64,000 bases of DNA from NCBI GenBank assembly GCA_007115705.1, contig QXEO01000216.1, positions 451,172 to 515,171 of the forward strand, given 5' to 3'. This DNA comes from Dactylis glomerata. Its lineage: Eukaryota > Streptophyta > Magnoliopsida > Poales > Poaceae. The translations under genes and the position numbers were made by a program. The notes below the pieces were generated by a model, which saw only the letters and a program-made list of their open reading frames with translations, ran no database searches and had not been told where the DNA came from. The first letter of the stretch is position 1; each line of letters opens with the position of its first letter. Below are positions 23,546 to 35,116 of the stretch, in pieces.

Positions 23546-24604
23546 GCTGCTATTAAACCAAATCAAATTTTGTTTTAGAGTTACAGAAAGGTTTCTTAAG
23601 TGACCAACTTCTAAATAAAAGGTAAGACCAAAAAGAATCAAATGAAAACGCAAAGAGGCCACTCTTGCAACAAAAGTCAGAATCTGTTCAGAAAAATAGC
23701 AGCTGGAAAACGTAATTTTTAGGTGCACTTAAACATGTCAATTTTTTTTGCAAATTTTTATGCGTGTAGAGGATTAGGTGATACGTAATCTGTCTAAATT
23801 TTGTGACTTTTCGAGTTTCTAGTAAAATATGAAAAATCGCGCAGTGGGTAGTAGATGCTAAAAACAGAAAAGCCATTTTTTACATATGCATCAACTAAGC
23901 CAAATGGGTAAAACTTGGTACTTTATTTTTGATAAACTAAGATACAAGAGGCTAAACAAGATCTAAACATGCTAGCTACAACAAGGAAAACTCTAAATAA
24001 AAATCAAAAGTAACAAACCAAATATTATCAAAATAGAGAACCAAACAAAGAAGCAAAACAAAAGAAACTATTTTTGTTGTTTTCAAATTATAAGTGAAAG
24101 TAAAGAAGCAATAAAAATGAAATAAAGAGCCTAATAAAACTAAAGAAGATAAAACCAAGACATATAAAAGCAACTATAATATAAGTTAACACAATACATA
24201 TCATTTGGATGGGTAATATAGAGTATGAAGGAGACAACCTCATGTTAGTCGATGAATAGGGGGATGACTCGGGCATCCCCAAGCTTAGATAATTGTATCT
24301 TTTTGAATATGTTCTTGGGATGCACCTAAACATCCCCAAGCTTGAGCTCTTGCGTCTTATTGCTCATCTCATATCACCATATTGATTAGAACTTATAAGC
24401 TACATCCACATAAAACTTCACAAAACTTATTAGTAGGGTTAGTACTCATTAAATAAAATCCACTAATGTTCAAGCATTGATAAGTTTCATAATCTTTACT
24501 CAACATTAGCCACTGTATATACTAAGGTATTCATGATTTCTGTTGTCCGTCGAAAAACTAATGAATCTAATAACACCAAGTACAATATTGAATAAACTAA
24601 GAAA

Positions 24605-24960
24605 TCTGTCAAAACTGAATAGTCTATAAAGATGACACTCAACGATATAGTTAGGTAGCTCAAATCGAAAAACTCAAAACTAATGAAACACAGATCATAA
24701 TCTCAGGTTTATTCACAAAAAATTTCAGATCAAAATACTATTCTGAGATTTATCACGATTTTTTATAATGAAGCAGAGAAACCTGTCTAAACTGAACAGT
24801 CGGTGAAGATCGAATTTTTTGAGACAGCTACGTAACTCAAATCAGAAAAAGTTAGTCTAATGAAAGAAAGATAATAAGCATTACTTTGCACTAAAGAAAT
24901 TTTAGATCAATATCACTTTCTGGTGATTTTAAATATTTTATACGGTGAAGCACAGAAAAT
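24605..24960. repeat. Degenerate tandem duplication, about 177-bp unit
   Basis: Two successive units share CTGTC(A/T)AAACTGAA(T/C)AGTC, TAACTCAAATC or TAGCTCAAATC, TTTAGATCAA or TTCAGATCAA, and GAAGCA(G/C)AGAAA. The first spans about 24605-24782 and the second 24783-24960. Element A has a single related unit near 9305-9500. Confidence 0.5.
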
Positions 24961-25111
24961 CTGCTTCTAGACAGCAAAGCAAAACTATCAACTTCCAAGT
25001 AACTAGAAACTACAATTATCACTTTACTTTTTATGGTACAGAGGAATATGTACAATATATACAATATACACAATATGTACAATTTTTTAACTGAAAAGCT
25101 TCCATGGAAAG

Positions 25112-25209
25112 ATTTTAGGGATGTTGTTCTAAGTGGGAGCTCATAGGTTTTGTGCTCATGTTATGAACAAAGTTTTAGTATCTTTGCAAAATTTGTGTAG
25201 ATGAATAGT
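25112..25209 (+). repeat. Second copy of the left flank of element C
   Basis: These 98 bases match 3790-3887 (copia D leader up to and including ATAGT) with about three differences. The position is anomalous because it sits between the truncated C interior and the upper C LTR. It marks a rearrangement junction. Confidence 0.8.
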
Positions 25210-26699
25210 TAATATCCCACAAGTATAGGGGATCGTATGTACCTTTTTGATAAGTAAGAGTGTTGAACCCAATGGGGAGCTAAAGGTAGGAGAAATGTTC
25301 TCTCAAGTTCTATCAACAACTGATACAACTCTACACACACTAAACGTTTGCATTATCTAGGAAATAAAACTAGAGCAACAATACAGGTACTAAAGATAGC
25401 TTTGCATGAAAATAAATAACAAGAAAGTAAAGTAAGTTGCTACAGCGACAAAATACACTAAACTAGCAGAACCATGAGTGTGAAATAGTGATGGTAATTG
25501 TGGTGTTTTTGTCCAAGTTTAATTAGCGAATAAATCGGATTCATTATCTTCGATGCAGTTTTCTATGTGGGAGAGGCTAAATATACATGCACTTCACTAC
25601 TTGGAATTACAAGTACTATATGATTGGATTGTTAGCAAGCATTCGCAAATACTAACAATGTATTAAGGTTTCCCCAACCATAGCCTTAAGTTAATTGTCC
25701 TCTTACTCCCATACGTGCAACGTTCCGGTTCGCGTCCTCGGGTTTCTATCACTCCGGCAGAACTTCCCCTTCCTCTTACACATACTACAAAACCCTATGA
25801 TGTTTAATCCATGCATGCACAAATATAATGGACACCAAAGGACTGTACCATATCAACATACAACTCTAATGAACCAAAGACATTCAACCAAGCAATCAAA
25901 AGACAAATAAACTACACAAATATGACATAGATCATAGGGTTATAACTTATAGCATCGAACATCATGTTTATATAGGATTGTGCAGAGGTGTGTGGGAGGA
26001 TGAACCACTGTATACAAGAAGGAGTTGGTGATGGAGATGGTGGTGAAGACGATGAAAGGGGCAGCGAGAGGCACAGGGCGGCGGCGACGCCGGCGGCGGC
26101 GCGGGGAGCTCCTTCCCTGCCGCCGGCATCATGGGGAGCGCCGCCCCTTAGCCCGCTTCCTTCATGCCTTCTTGGGATCCCTCCTCCATATATATGGGAT
26201 ACATGGGGAGGTAAAAACGTGGCTTTTGGCAGCTGCAATTTGTGGGTGGAGGAGTCCCCCACGAGTTAGGTTTCCTCCCTTTATATATCTTCTCGGATTT
26301 TCGTCTCCCCATCTAAGATTGCAGTAAAGGGGGCTTATCTCGGCCGTCCGGACTCAGAATCAGTTAAATTTTATGTCTAGATCGTTCCTCGCAAAATTTC
26401 CAACAACTTTGTAGTCAGGGAGTTTTCCTTTTGATGCCGTCTTCAACCCGTAACGTGACCATCTATGAAAAAAGTTCTGGGACAGATTTCTGGAAAGTCC
26501 CGATTTGACACCAACAAGGTTTCCTCTTGTATTCTTGGTAATTCCTACACATCAAAGTATAAAACAAGAACATTGTGCACTTTTGCAACTATTAGTACGT
26601 TAGTCCAAATAAATCATAAGCTTTATATAAAAATAAGTGTCAAAAGCATAATATTAGCATAAATCCATCAAAAATTATAGATACGTTATGGACGTATCA
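25210..26699 (-). repeat. Element C LTR, upper copy (behaves as a solo LTR)
   Basis: It is 1490 bp and begins on the - strand TGATACGTCCATAACG. The far end has mutated from TCA to TTA on the - strand. ATAGT lies on both sides (25205-25209 and 26700-26704). It is uninterrupted, so it gives the ancestral form of the split copy at 3888-20986. Confidence 0.85.
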
Positions 26700-26704
26700 A
26701 TAGT

Positions 26705-28178
26705 CCACATCCATGTTAGCCCTTTTATGCATAAAGAAAACTTATATTTTACAGATCAAAGTTTATCGTTTAAACCAACGCATGAGGAATGTCCTAAATA
26801 GCAATGACTAGCTCTATGTGATAAAGTAACTATTAGGAGATGCATCAGGGGACTTTGCAATCAAGAATGATAATAGTGATTATCGTGATCGCAGTGACAA
26901 TTTTATAAAAGTCCATTGCACTGTGCTTATACCATGAAGCCTAAATTGCGGGAGCATTCTTCAAACACCAATTCATCATATTTGATGGCTGTTGAACTTG
27001 AGGCTCTCTTTACATCGCAAGTCAGAATTATGAAATATGGGTTAATGGACAAGTTCCTTTCAATTGAGTTGGTAGAGAACATTTGCTTAAAAGTCGTACG
27101 GCAACTATGATAGGATTCGTGAATGCCTCACCGACTAGGACTACTAGGATGATAAATGAATTTGCGATAGATGGGGTGTTGTGTTGACTTCCTCTCATCT
27201 GCCATGCAAGGGGAATCGTTCACCTTCCGTGGATTATGGACTCGATGGAGAACCATGAAAGTAGAACTAATAGAAGGGGAAATTGTCCAACCCAAAAAGG
27301 TATATTTGATATACAAGTTATAAATATTTCATGTTAAACACTTATAGCAGATTTTGTGTATTCGACACAAATTATCGTTTATTCGATAACAAGACCTTCT
27401 GCCTAAGAATTGCATGAAGGAGCTTGTGGCGCAAATTAATGGCAATCAAGATGTTGATGGCCATAAACTCTATACCTCTAGATTTATTATCAGGATTAGT
27501 GGCAGAATAAATTTTGTAATCAATAATGGTAATGGACCTTATTTGTGTGTCTTGCGTTTCATGCGACAAATTTATGGTCACATTATGATTATGAATGTAT
27601 TATTCTTGTTCATCCTTGATAATTGAATGAGAATTTATAAACAATAAACATAAATTATCCAAGCTAAATAATGACATCATTTTAAAATGACACTACTATT
27701 TGAAAGTCATACTTTATGACTAAGTACATGTGAAGTTTCATATTGATGAAATGTATTGTTGCTAGATGATCTGATCTTTATACAATAAGAATCATGTCTC
27801 GTTTGATGAAATGACTCAAACTCCACAATATGGAGGGTATGCCTAATTGGTGAGATCATAGAGATGATTTCTACATTGGAAAAAGCAATGTACTTTAAAT
27901 TGTTAAATATTATACACGTCGATGTATAGTAGTTATACAAGTAGTGGGAATAATTGTTTCGTATTCTTTGTTAACAAATCCAAAGTGAATATTTGTATTT
28001 ATGGAGTTTTGAATTCATTTGATGTGTTCAAAAGATTTTGGAAAAGAACAAAAATTGTAATTAAGTCCTTATGATTTTGATCAAAGCGAAAAGATTATAA
28101 GTTATGATTTGGTGTAAGAATTTGTGGAAGTTGTTCTAATAAATAAATACCAGGAACACTTTAATATGTTGATGTGTG
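26705..28178 (+). mobile_element. Copia element D, internal non-coding segment
   Basis: The segment continues D after the C insertion, beginning CCACATCCATG, and runs until E inserts at 28179 (target GTGTG at 28174-28178). It is AT-rich, and no frame is open beyond about 77 codons. I could not match any part convincingly to gag or pol, so D was either non-autonomous or is decayed here. Confidence 0.6.
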
Positions 28179-28997
28179 TGATTCGGACAGATGATCACCC
28201 AGTTCGGAACCCCAAGAGGAAGGTATGATGAGCACAGTAGCAAGTCTTCCCTCAGTAAGAAACCGAGGTTTATCGAACCAGTAGGAAAAAGGCAAACTTT
28301 AGAAGGTGATGCCTGCTAGCTTCGCGACAGCTCCGGACAATTTATAAGGTGCTTTGTCGAGGGCTTTGCTTTGCACCAGCAGCAACATGGAACCTGCACA
28401 CAACACAACCAAGAACTTTGCTCCCAACTTGCGATTAGGTTGTCAATCTCACCAGTTTGATGTATACAAAGGATTGAGCATATCGAGAGGAAAGCAATAG
28501 TAATATGCGGGAAAGTAAACAATGCGAGTAAAAGTAAACAGTAATAGCAATATAAAGGAAATTGGACCGGGGTCCACAGTTCACTAGTGGTGTCTCTCCA
28601 TAAGATAAATAACGACATGCTGGGTATACAAATTACAGTTGGGCAATTGATAGAATAAAGATAGCATGCATATGTCATGAGGATCACTATGAGATTTACT
28701 TTGGGCATTCCAACAAAATACATAGACCGCTATCCAACTGCATCTATGACTAATAATCCACTCGCGGGGAATCATCCGAGGACCCCTTGAGTATTAAGTT
28801 GCGAACAATAGATAACTGCATTAAGCAAAGTGTGTAATGTAAACAAAGCAAATGTCCTTGGACACAAGATTGTTGTTTTCTCCCTAGTGGCAACAACACA
28901 TCTACAACCTTAGAGGTTTCTATCACTCCCCTAGATTAAATAGAGGCATGAACCCAACTATCGAGCATAAATACCCCCTCTTGGAGTCACTAGTACC
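28179..28997 (-). repeat. Element E 3' LTR, distal part
   Basis: This matches 50527-51345, for example AACCCCAAGAGGAAGGTATG near 28208 and the block around GGACCGGGGTCCACAG near 28564. It is broken at 28998 by element F. Confidence 0.9.
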
Positions 28998-29906
28998 TAT
29001 CGGTGTTTGGGATACCGGGGTATCCCGGTCCACCTGCTCCTGGGCCCCTTCAACGGCCCAGCTTTAGCCCAGGGGTGGAACGACGACCGAAGCCCAGCGG
29101 AGAAGACCCTCATGAGGAGGCGCCTCATGAGGAGAACGACGGCTAAAACCGCTAAGGACCAGAAGACCTCATCACGAGCTGTTTCTCGTGAGGGGAGGAA
29201 CCACGTCCACGTCAGCTCGGCATGCTTCCGTGCTAAGCAAGAAGATAAGAGCAGAAGACTGTCGTACCGTCCACGCTACCCCCGACAGGGAGGAGACCAG
29301 CTTTTGCCGTGCCTGCATAAAGCAACACAGTGGTTGTTGGTCACCCCCCTAAAAATAGGGTGGACGGTGCAGGGCGCCAGAGGAGGACGTCAGCTTCCTC
29401 CACCCACTCCTGTGGACCGGCGCCACTACTCTAAGAAGACTACGTCTACGGAAGATTCAAGACTACAGCTGTCCTCCCTCCTTGGCCGTGTGTGGCAACC
29501 CCTTCCCCAAGATGACAAGGGGAAGGAGGACCTGGGCGCTATAAAAGGAGGGGAGGCCACCTCTTAGAGGGGATCGGATCTTCATCTTCGGGCTCCTAGC
29601 TAGGCTAAGTTGGTTCTTCTACCTCCGGCCAGTTAGAGCTATGTAACCAAGACCTTGTACCCCTCGCGAGGTATTGCGTCGTAATACAAGAAGGCAGGAA
29701 GTAGGGGTTTTACCTCACCACGAGGGCCCTGAACCTGGGTAAAGCTCGGTGTCTCTCTCTGCAGTGCATTGTGCGTTCAACATCTCGAGGCTTCCGTCAT
29801 CGTGTTTCATTGCGATCCAACATCTCCCATGTTCAGCCCCCTGCGTTCGAATCTTTGGGTCCGTTGTGTGGTACCCCGTGTTCTTGCGACACGAAATCCA
29901 TTGACA
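28998..29906 (+). repeat. Element F 5' LTR
   Basis: It shares long near-identical stretches with 36911-37817, including ATACCGGGGTATCCCGGTCC and CTATAAAAGGAGGGGAGGCC. It ends ATCCATTGACA. Confidence 0.93.
29540..29547 (+). promoter_or_regulatory. TATA box, element F 5' LTR
   Basis: TATAAAAG within GGGCGCTATAAAAGGAGG is a near-consensus plant TATA box. The 3' LTR has the same box at 37451-37458. Confidence 0.7.
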
Positions 29907-29908
29907 TT

Positions 29909-29927
29909 TGGCGCGCCAGGTAGGGGG
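29909..29927 (+). other. Putative primer binding site, element F
   Basis: TGGCGCGCCAGGTAGGGGG begins two bases after the LTR, where a primer site is expected, and starts with the TGG that pairs with a tRNA CCA end. I cannot say which tRNA it matches. Confidence 0.55.
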
Positions 29928-29957
29928 CTGTGGTGTGTTTTCTAGATCTGCTTCGAC

Positions 29958-30401
29958 ATGGGTGACGATTGTCATCACCGTCTTCGCCTTCGTGCTGTCT
30001 ACGCGAGTCGTCGCCAAGCACATCTTCAAGTACTCGATGGCCTGGAGGCCATTGGGCAAGTCGGTGAGCCGGAGGTCGGCGACCTCGACTTCGGGGGCTT
30101 TGCGGCGCTCGCCGGGCCCCTTCGCCGCGCGGCCTGGCCGCCGCGCTTCAAGCCGGACATCGGTGCGCGTTACGATGGGACCTCCGATCCCGTGGGGTTC
30201 CTGCAGCGATACGCGGCCGATGTTCGAGCAGCTGGAGGTGATGGGCGCGTCATGGCTAACTGGTTCCCGATGGCTACGAAGGGAGAGCCTCGCCGGTGGC
30301 TCTGCGGGTTGCCCCCGAGGTCCATCTCGTCCTGGAGGGATCTCAGTGAGCGCTTCCTTGATAGGTACGCATCCCTAGGACCTGAGCCAGAGGGTGCGTA
30401 G
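29958..30401 (+). CDS. Truncated gag of element F
   Basis: The frame has 147 codons, starting MGDDCHHRLRL. Residues about 60-140 fit the N-terminal part of the gag domain seen in grass Tat-type elements: PPRFKPDIGARYDGTSDP, FLQRYAADVRAAGG, then LPPRSISSWRDLSERFLDR. In the family the protein continues for several hundred residues to a zinc knuckle and protease; here it stops at 30401 just after the gag core. It would form part of the particle but is probably not functional alone. The remainder of gag and all of pol are absent. Confidence 0.75.
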   Translation: MGDDCHHRLRLRAVYASRRQAHLQVLDGLEAIGQVGEPEVGDLDFGGFAALAGPLRRAAWPPRFKPDIGARYDGTSDPVGFLQRYAADVRAAGGDGRVMANWFPMATKGEPRRWLCGLPPRSISSWRDLSERFLDRYASLGPEPEGA

Positions 30402-31249
30402 GCGTACGCCACCCTCGGTGGCCCCATCTCCAGGTGCGTGAAGACTGGGCTGGGGGCTCGGGGGCTCCACCCCCTCACCCTTGACTGAGAAGAAGGAATC
30501 TTCAGTTCTGCAAGGAATAAAAGTGTAACGACAAACTTTGCTTGTCCTCAACCTTTTCTAGTTTGCATAACTGTTGGAGTTTTTGGTGTTCGACCTTGTT
30601 CGAACCGGCGAGTTTGGTTGGATTGCGGCCTGATGCGAACATGAGCTTTCGCTCGTTTGCCTTTCGAGAAAGAGCCAGAGCACGGTGTCCGCGCTGGGGC
30701 CTTCGCCCGAAAAACAGCAGGCCTGCAAAACCCAGAATGGATCAAGCTCTGACTAGGGGAAGGACCCGCTACAGTCACCTCATACGGTCCATGGTGCTCT
30801 CTCCTCTCGAGCGACACTCAAATGATGGCGCGTGAGCGCATAAAGGTCGCACAATTTGTGCAGATTTGCAAATCTTCGGCTGTCCTTGTCTACAGCCTTG
30901 CGTTTCTTCTCCTGGAATTGCCTTTGCTGTGTTTGGACACCAGGGGGGCTACAGGGAGATAGTCCTGTATGCCATCACAGTCACCTCTAGTGCGCCAGCG
31001 CCCGCTAGCCTTGCACCACGAGCTGCATACTAAGCGTTAGGCTGTTGTCCTGCTCGGAGGCTGGCCCCCGAATGGCGTAGAATGCTTCCCAGGCAAAGGC
31101 GAGGCGAGGAAAAATTCACAAGGGTGCAAATAAGGATAACTCGGCACACAAACGCCTTAAGTGCGATTACAACTTAAAAGGGGCCCAGCAGGGCAATGTC
31201 TGACGGTCATCAAGTGTGCAGCTGGTACAGATACTTCAGGAGGAGGTCT
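30402..31249. other. Element F spacer, no gene seen
   Basis: The stretch is GC-rich with a CTCGGGGGCTCCACCCCCTC inverted region near 30457. ORFs on both strands near 30542-30835 show no domain and look like coding shadows. Confidence 0.5.
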
Positions 31250-32689
31250 AGAAGGGGGGCTTACGGGGCGTTTTCCTCGGAGTCCTCATTGTCACCGGTG
31301 CCCTGGTTGGATTCCGAAGAGGCCTCTCCACTAGACTCCGTCGTGCTGTCGCCACCAGCTTCTCCGGCTTCTTCACCGCCGGACTCCCCAGAGCTCATGG
31401 TGTCGTCGCTGGAGGAGCTCTCCTAGCCCGCGGCTGCGGACGTTCCTGGGCAGGCGTAGATGGCCTACAGTCGTTGCAGGGCGATGTCTAGCCGGGCCGC
31501 CCTGTCCTGCGCCGCGCGGTCAGGAGTGTCGGGCGGTGGTGGCGCCCTACTTTGCAGGACTTCCTCCAGGTCAAGGTCGGGGCAAAGACGCTGAAGTTTG
31601 GAGAAGATCTGTGTCCCTGCAAGTCCCAGGAGCTCCCGACACTTAGCGTCAACGAGCTCCAAGACTTTGGCCGAGGCGTCAGCCAGCTATTCAGCCAGTT
31701 GGCTGAAGAAGTGGATGATCGACCCGTCGTCCTCAGGAACGGTGGGCAGGGTCAGCCCGTGGATGCCCAGGCGGTGCGCCGCCTCCATGACCCGGGCTGA
31801 AAACCCGCGTAACATCTGCATGCACTGCCGGTGCAGCACGCGTGCCTCTGCTTCGGAGTCCCTAGCCTCCTGGAGCTCCCGAGAGAGCTCAACGATTTGG
31901 TGAACCATCGCTGAGTTCTCCTCTTCCAGCCTCCTCATGTCTCTCTGGAGCATGTCGATCGTGGTGTCGGCTTCCGCCAAGGCGCGCTCGGCGCCTCGGT
32001 GCACTTCGTGCGCTCCCTTCAGCTCGACCTCCAGGTCTCGGACCTGGCGCTCCAGGGTCTCGCGCCCCTGCTTGTACCTAACCAGGGCGGCATCGGTCTT
32101 AGCGTAGAAGTCCGCGCGGCACGCCTCGAGGTACTCGGCGCGCCTCCGCTCGAACTCCTGCTCCAGGGTGATCCGTCGCTGGTTCACCATGTGGTCCATG
32201 CGCTCCTAGAGGGAATCCTCGCGTAGCTGCAGCTCTTCGCGGCGTCGGGCCAGGTCGGTGTTGGCCTGATTGACCATCTCCTCCCTGCTAACGAGGGCCT
32301 CTCGCTCCCTGTTGAGCCGGTCTTTGAGGGAGTGGAGCTGCTCTTCTCAGCGGCATAGCTCCCGTTCGCCGTCGCAAACTTCCGCTTCTCGCACGGTGAG
32401 CCCAGCCTCCTGCAGGCTCAGGCCCTCCGTGCGGGAATCAGCGCTCTCCTCACGGGCATGGAGGAGGGCCTCGCGGTCCTCGATTTCCTCCAGCCTCTGC
32501 TGGGCATTGGCGAGGAGGCTGTCGGCGTTGGTCCTGGCCTGGTCCAGGAGGTGCTGAGCCGCCTGCTTTGCCTCTTCTCTAGCCAAGGCTGGATTGGGAG
32601 GCCCAACAGTGGAAGGGATCCTCTGGCGCGCCTCAGAGATGATCTCCATGGCCTCGTGGTGTGCCCTAGCCAGGATTCCCCTCGCCGAC

Positions 32690-34347
32690 TGATTGCTATA
32701 GATGGCGCGGTGGTGATGAAGTAAATAACCGGCCAGTTGGGAAACCCCAAGAGGAAGGTATGATGAATATAGCAGCAAGTTTTTCCCTCAGTAAGAAACC
32801 AAGGTTTAATCGATCCAGTAGGAAAAAGCCAATACTCCAGAAGGTGATGCTTGCTAGCTTCGCGATAGCTCCAGACAATTTATAGGGCGCCTCATCCAAG
32901 CTTTGCTTTGCCAGCTGCAACATGGAACCTGCATACAACACAACCAAATACTTTGTTCCCAACTTACGATGAGGTTGTCAATCTCACCGATTTGCTTGAA
33001 ACAAAGGGTATGAGCGTATCGAGTGGAAAGCAATAGTAGTATGCGAGTAAAGTAAAAAGTGCGAGTAAAGTAAACAGGTGATAGCAATATAATGGAAATA
33101 GGACCGGGGTCCATAGTTCACTAGTGGTGTCTCTCCATAAGATAAAATAATACATGCTGGGTAAACAAATTATAGTTGGGCAATTGATAGAATAAAGACA
33201 ACGTGCATATGTCGAGAGGATCACTATGAGATTTACTCTGGGCATTACAACAAGATACATAGACCGTCATCCAACTGCATCTATGACCAATAATCCACTT
33301 GTGGCGAATCAATCCGACAACTCCACAAGTATTAAGTTGCAAACAACAGATAACTGCATTAAGCAAAGTGTGTAATGTAAACAAAGCATACGCCCTGGAG
33401 CATATGAATGTTGTTTTCTCCCTAGTGGCAACAGCACATCTACAACCTTAGAGGTTTCTGTCACTCCCCCAGATTAAATAGTGGCATGAACCCACTATCG
33501 AGCATAAATACCCCCTCTTGGAGTCACTAGCAACTACTCGGCCAAGATAGCTACTAACAACAGAGAGCATGCAAGATCATAAACAACATAGAGATAAAAT
33601 AAGATAATATTTAGCACATCAACTCAATCATAACACCAATATTCATCGGATCCCAACAAACACAACATGTAGAATTATATAACGGTGATCTCGATGATGT
33701 AAGGCAGCTCACGAGATCTAAACATGAAGCACATGGTAGAGAAGACAACCAACTAGCTACTGCTATGGACCCATAGTCCAAGGTAGACTACTCACTCATC
33801 GCGCCAGAGGCAAGCATGGCGATGAAGAAGACCTCCGGTGGCGATTCCCCTCTCTGGCAGGGAGCCGGGAAGAGCTTCTGGACCCTCCCGATCTCGGGTA
33901 AACGGCGGTGGCGGATCACGATGTATTCTGGAAAAGTGATCGGGTCTTTAGGTTTTTCCCATCGGGGGGTCTTTATAGGCGAAGGGGCAGCGTCAGAAGT
34001 GGACCAGGGTGGCCTCACCACCAGGGGCGCGGGCGAGGGGCAGGCCATGCCACCCTGTGGTGTGGCTGCCCTGTGGCCCCTCTCCGTCTCCTCTTCGGTT
34101 CTCTGGAAGCTTTGGTAAATTTCTGGATGTTCGGCTTTTGTTTCGTCCAATTCCGAGAATATTTCCTGTGTAACTTTTCTGAAACACAAAAACAGCAGAA
34201 AATAGGGAACTGGCACTGTGGCATCTCGTTAATAGGTTAGTTCCAGAAAATGTATAAAAATGCCACGAAGTGTAACAAAACACTAAGCAAATGGTGTAGA
34301 AACAAGCATGGAACATCAAAAATTATAGATACGTTAGAGACGTATCA
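32690..34347 (-). mobile_element. Solo LTR G (gypsy type, related to the E and B LTRs)
   Basis: The block is 1658 bp. On the - strand it begins TGATACGTCTCTAACG at 34347, and it is flanked by perfect CCGAC duplications (32685-32689 and 34348-34352). It aligns along its length with the E LTR. There is no second LTR or interior, so it is a product of LTR-LTR recombination. It cuts the coiled-coil part of the antisense gene of F. A TATA-like CTATAAA lies at 33972-33978 on the - strand. Confidence 0.92.
33972..33978 (-). promoter_or_regulatory. TATA-like box, solo LTR G
   Basis: CTATAAA on the - strand sits at the place equivalent to the boxes in A, B and E. The LTR could drive transcription antisense to F's LTRs, but nothing here shows that it does. 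Confidence 0.45.
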
Positions 34348-35044
34348 CCGACTCCCTCGCGCTCACCAGGACCTCTTCGGCCTCCTCGACCGCGCTTGTG
34401 TGGATCTCCTCCGCCTCTTTCCTTGCCTGCTCGCGGCGTTCGGCTGCGCGCTGGTCCAGAAGGCGGCATCTCTCCGTGGCCTGGTGCAGAAGGGCCCAAC
34501 CCTCGTTGAGGCGTGCTTCATCGACGGCGCGCGCCTTGGCGACCCTGCTTCGAAGGGCGCCAGTCATGGCCGCAAGCACCCCCGTCCATGCATCGTCGGC
34601 ATCGGCGTGGGATTCTGTGGCGATCCTCGGGGGCCTCCCCAAGATCTCCGGCAGGAGAGGCGACGATGCTCTGGAGGGCCCCGGCTCTGTGGAGGTCGTC
34701 CTCCTTTCGGCGCTCGGCTCGGGGGCTGCCTTCTCTGTCGAGGGGCTGCCCTCGTGCCGGTCGGTGCGGCCGGTGTGGCCAAAGGCGCCTCCGTGGTGCT
34801 GGCTGTCATGGGGGCAGCAGGCGCTGCCCCCGTGGTATCTGGTGTGCCCCCCTCGCTAGGGGGCTCGGTCGTGCCGGGAGCTGTGGCAGCTCCCGCGGCG
34901 GGCGGTGCGTCTGCGGACGCACGGTCCTCTTCTTCTCCGGTGGCGTGCGGCAGCATCGCCGGTATGGCAGTGGACGCCGGGTTAGGGCCCGGCGTGGTCT
35001 GGCTGGTCTTCCTCTTCTTCTCTTCCTTCTTCTCCTCGGCGTCC

Positions 35045-35116
35045 CTGAGGAGAAGGGGGAAAAAGAAGTTAGGAGAAAGGTAAGTCAAGGATTAAGGATT
35101 TTGCAAGAATACTCAC
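35045..35116 (-). other. Spliceosomal intron in the antisense gene of F
   Basis: On the - strand the donor is GTGAGTATTC and the acceptor TTCTCCTCAG, with a pyrimidine-rich run before it. The length is 72 bp. The upstream exon ends in codon positions TC and the downstream exon starts with G, so splicing joins RDAS to DAEEKK without a stop, whereas reading through meets TGA at once. Confidence 0.75.

Larger units (their letters stand above)
20987..25111 (-). mobile_element. Element C internal region (3' side only)
   Basis: Next to the LTR, ACATCCCCAAGCTT (20987-21000) is the polypurine tract on the - strand. The same motif recurs at 24273-24286 and 24330-24343, as in A, B and E. The block 21800-22560 aligns by eye with E 39490-39677 and 47512-47930. 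No ORF longer than about 85 codons is present and none has recognisable domains. The gag side and primer site are lost: at 25112 the sequence jumps to a copy of the left flank of the element. A GC-rich foreign fragment lies at about 23090-23545. Confidence 0.7.
3888..26699 (-). mobile_element. Gypsy-type element C (whole footprint, with nested insertions and a rearrangement)
   Basis: On the - strand the LTR begins TGATACGTCCATAACG at 26699 and at 20986, and ends in GGGATATCA at 3888 (GGGATATTA at 25210). ATAGT flanks both outer ends (3883-3887 and 26700-26704). The lower LTR copy is split by a hAT element. The internal part 20987-25111 has the shared 3' non-coding module and no ORF of note. 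The primer-site side of the interior is missing. Instead a 98-bp copy of the left flank (25112-25209) precedes the upper LTR, so the element has been rearranged after insertion. The element has no pol or gag here. Confidence 0.75.

Noticed and set aside
29007..29567. 186-codon + strand ORF
   Set aside because: It lies fully inside the F 5' LTR; the 3' LTR copy breaks it into pieces at 36863-37478 in different frames.
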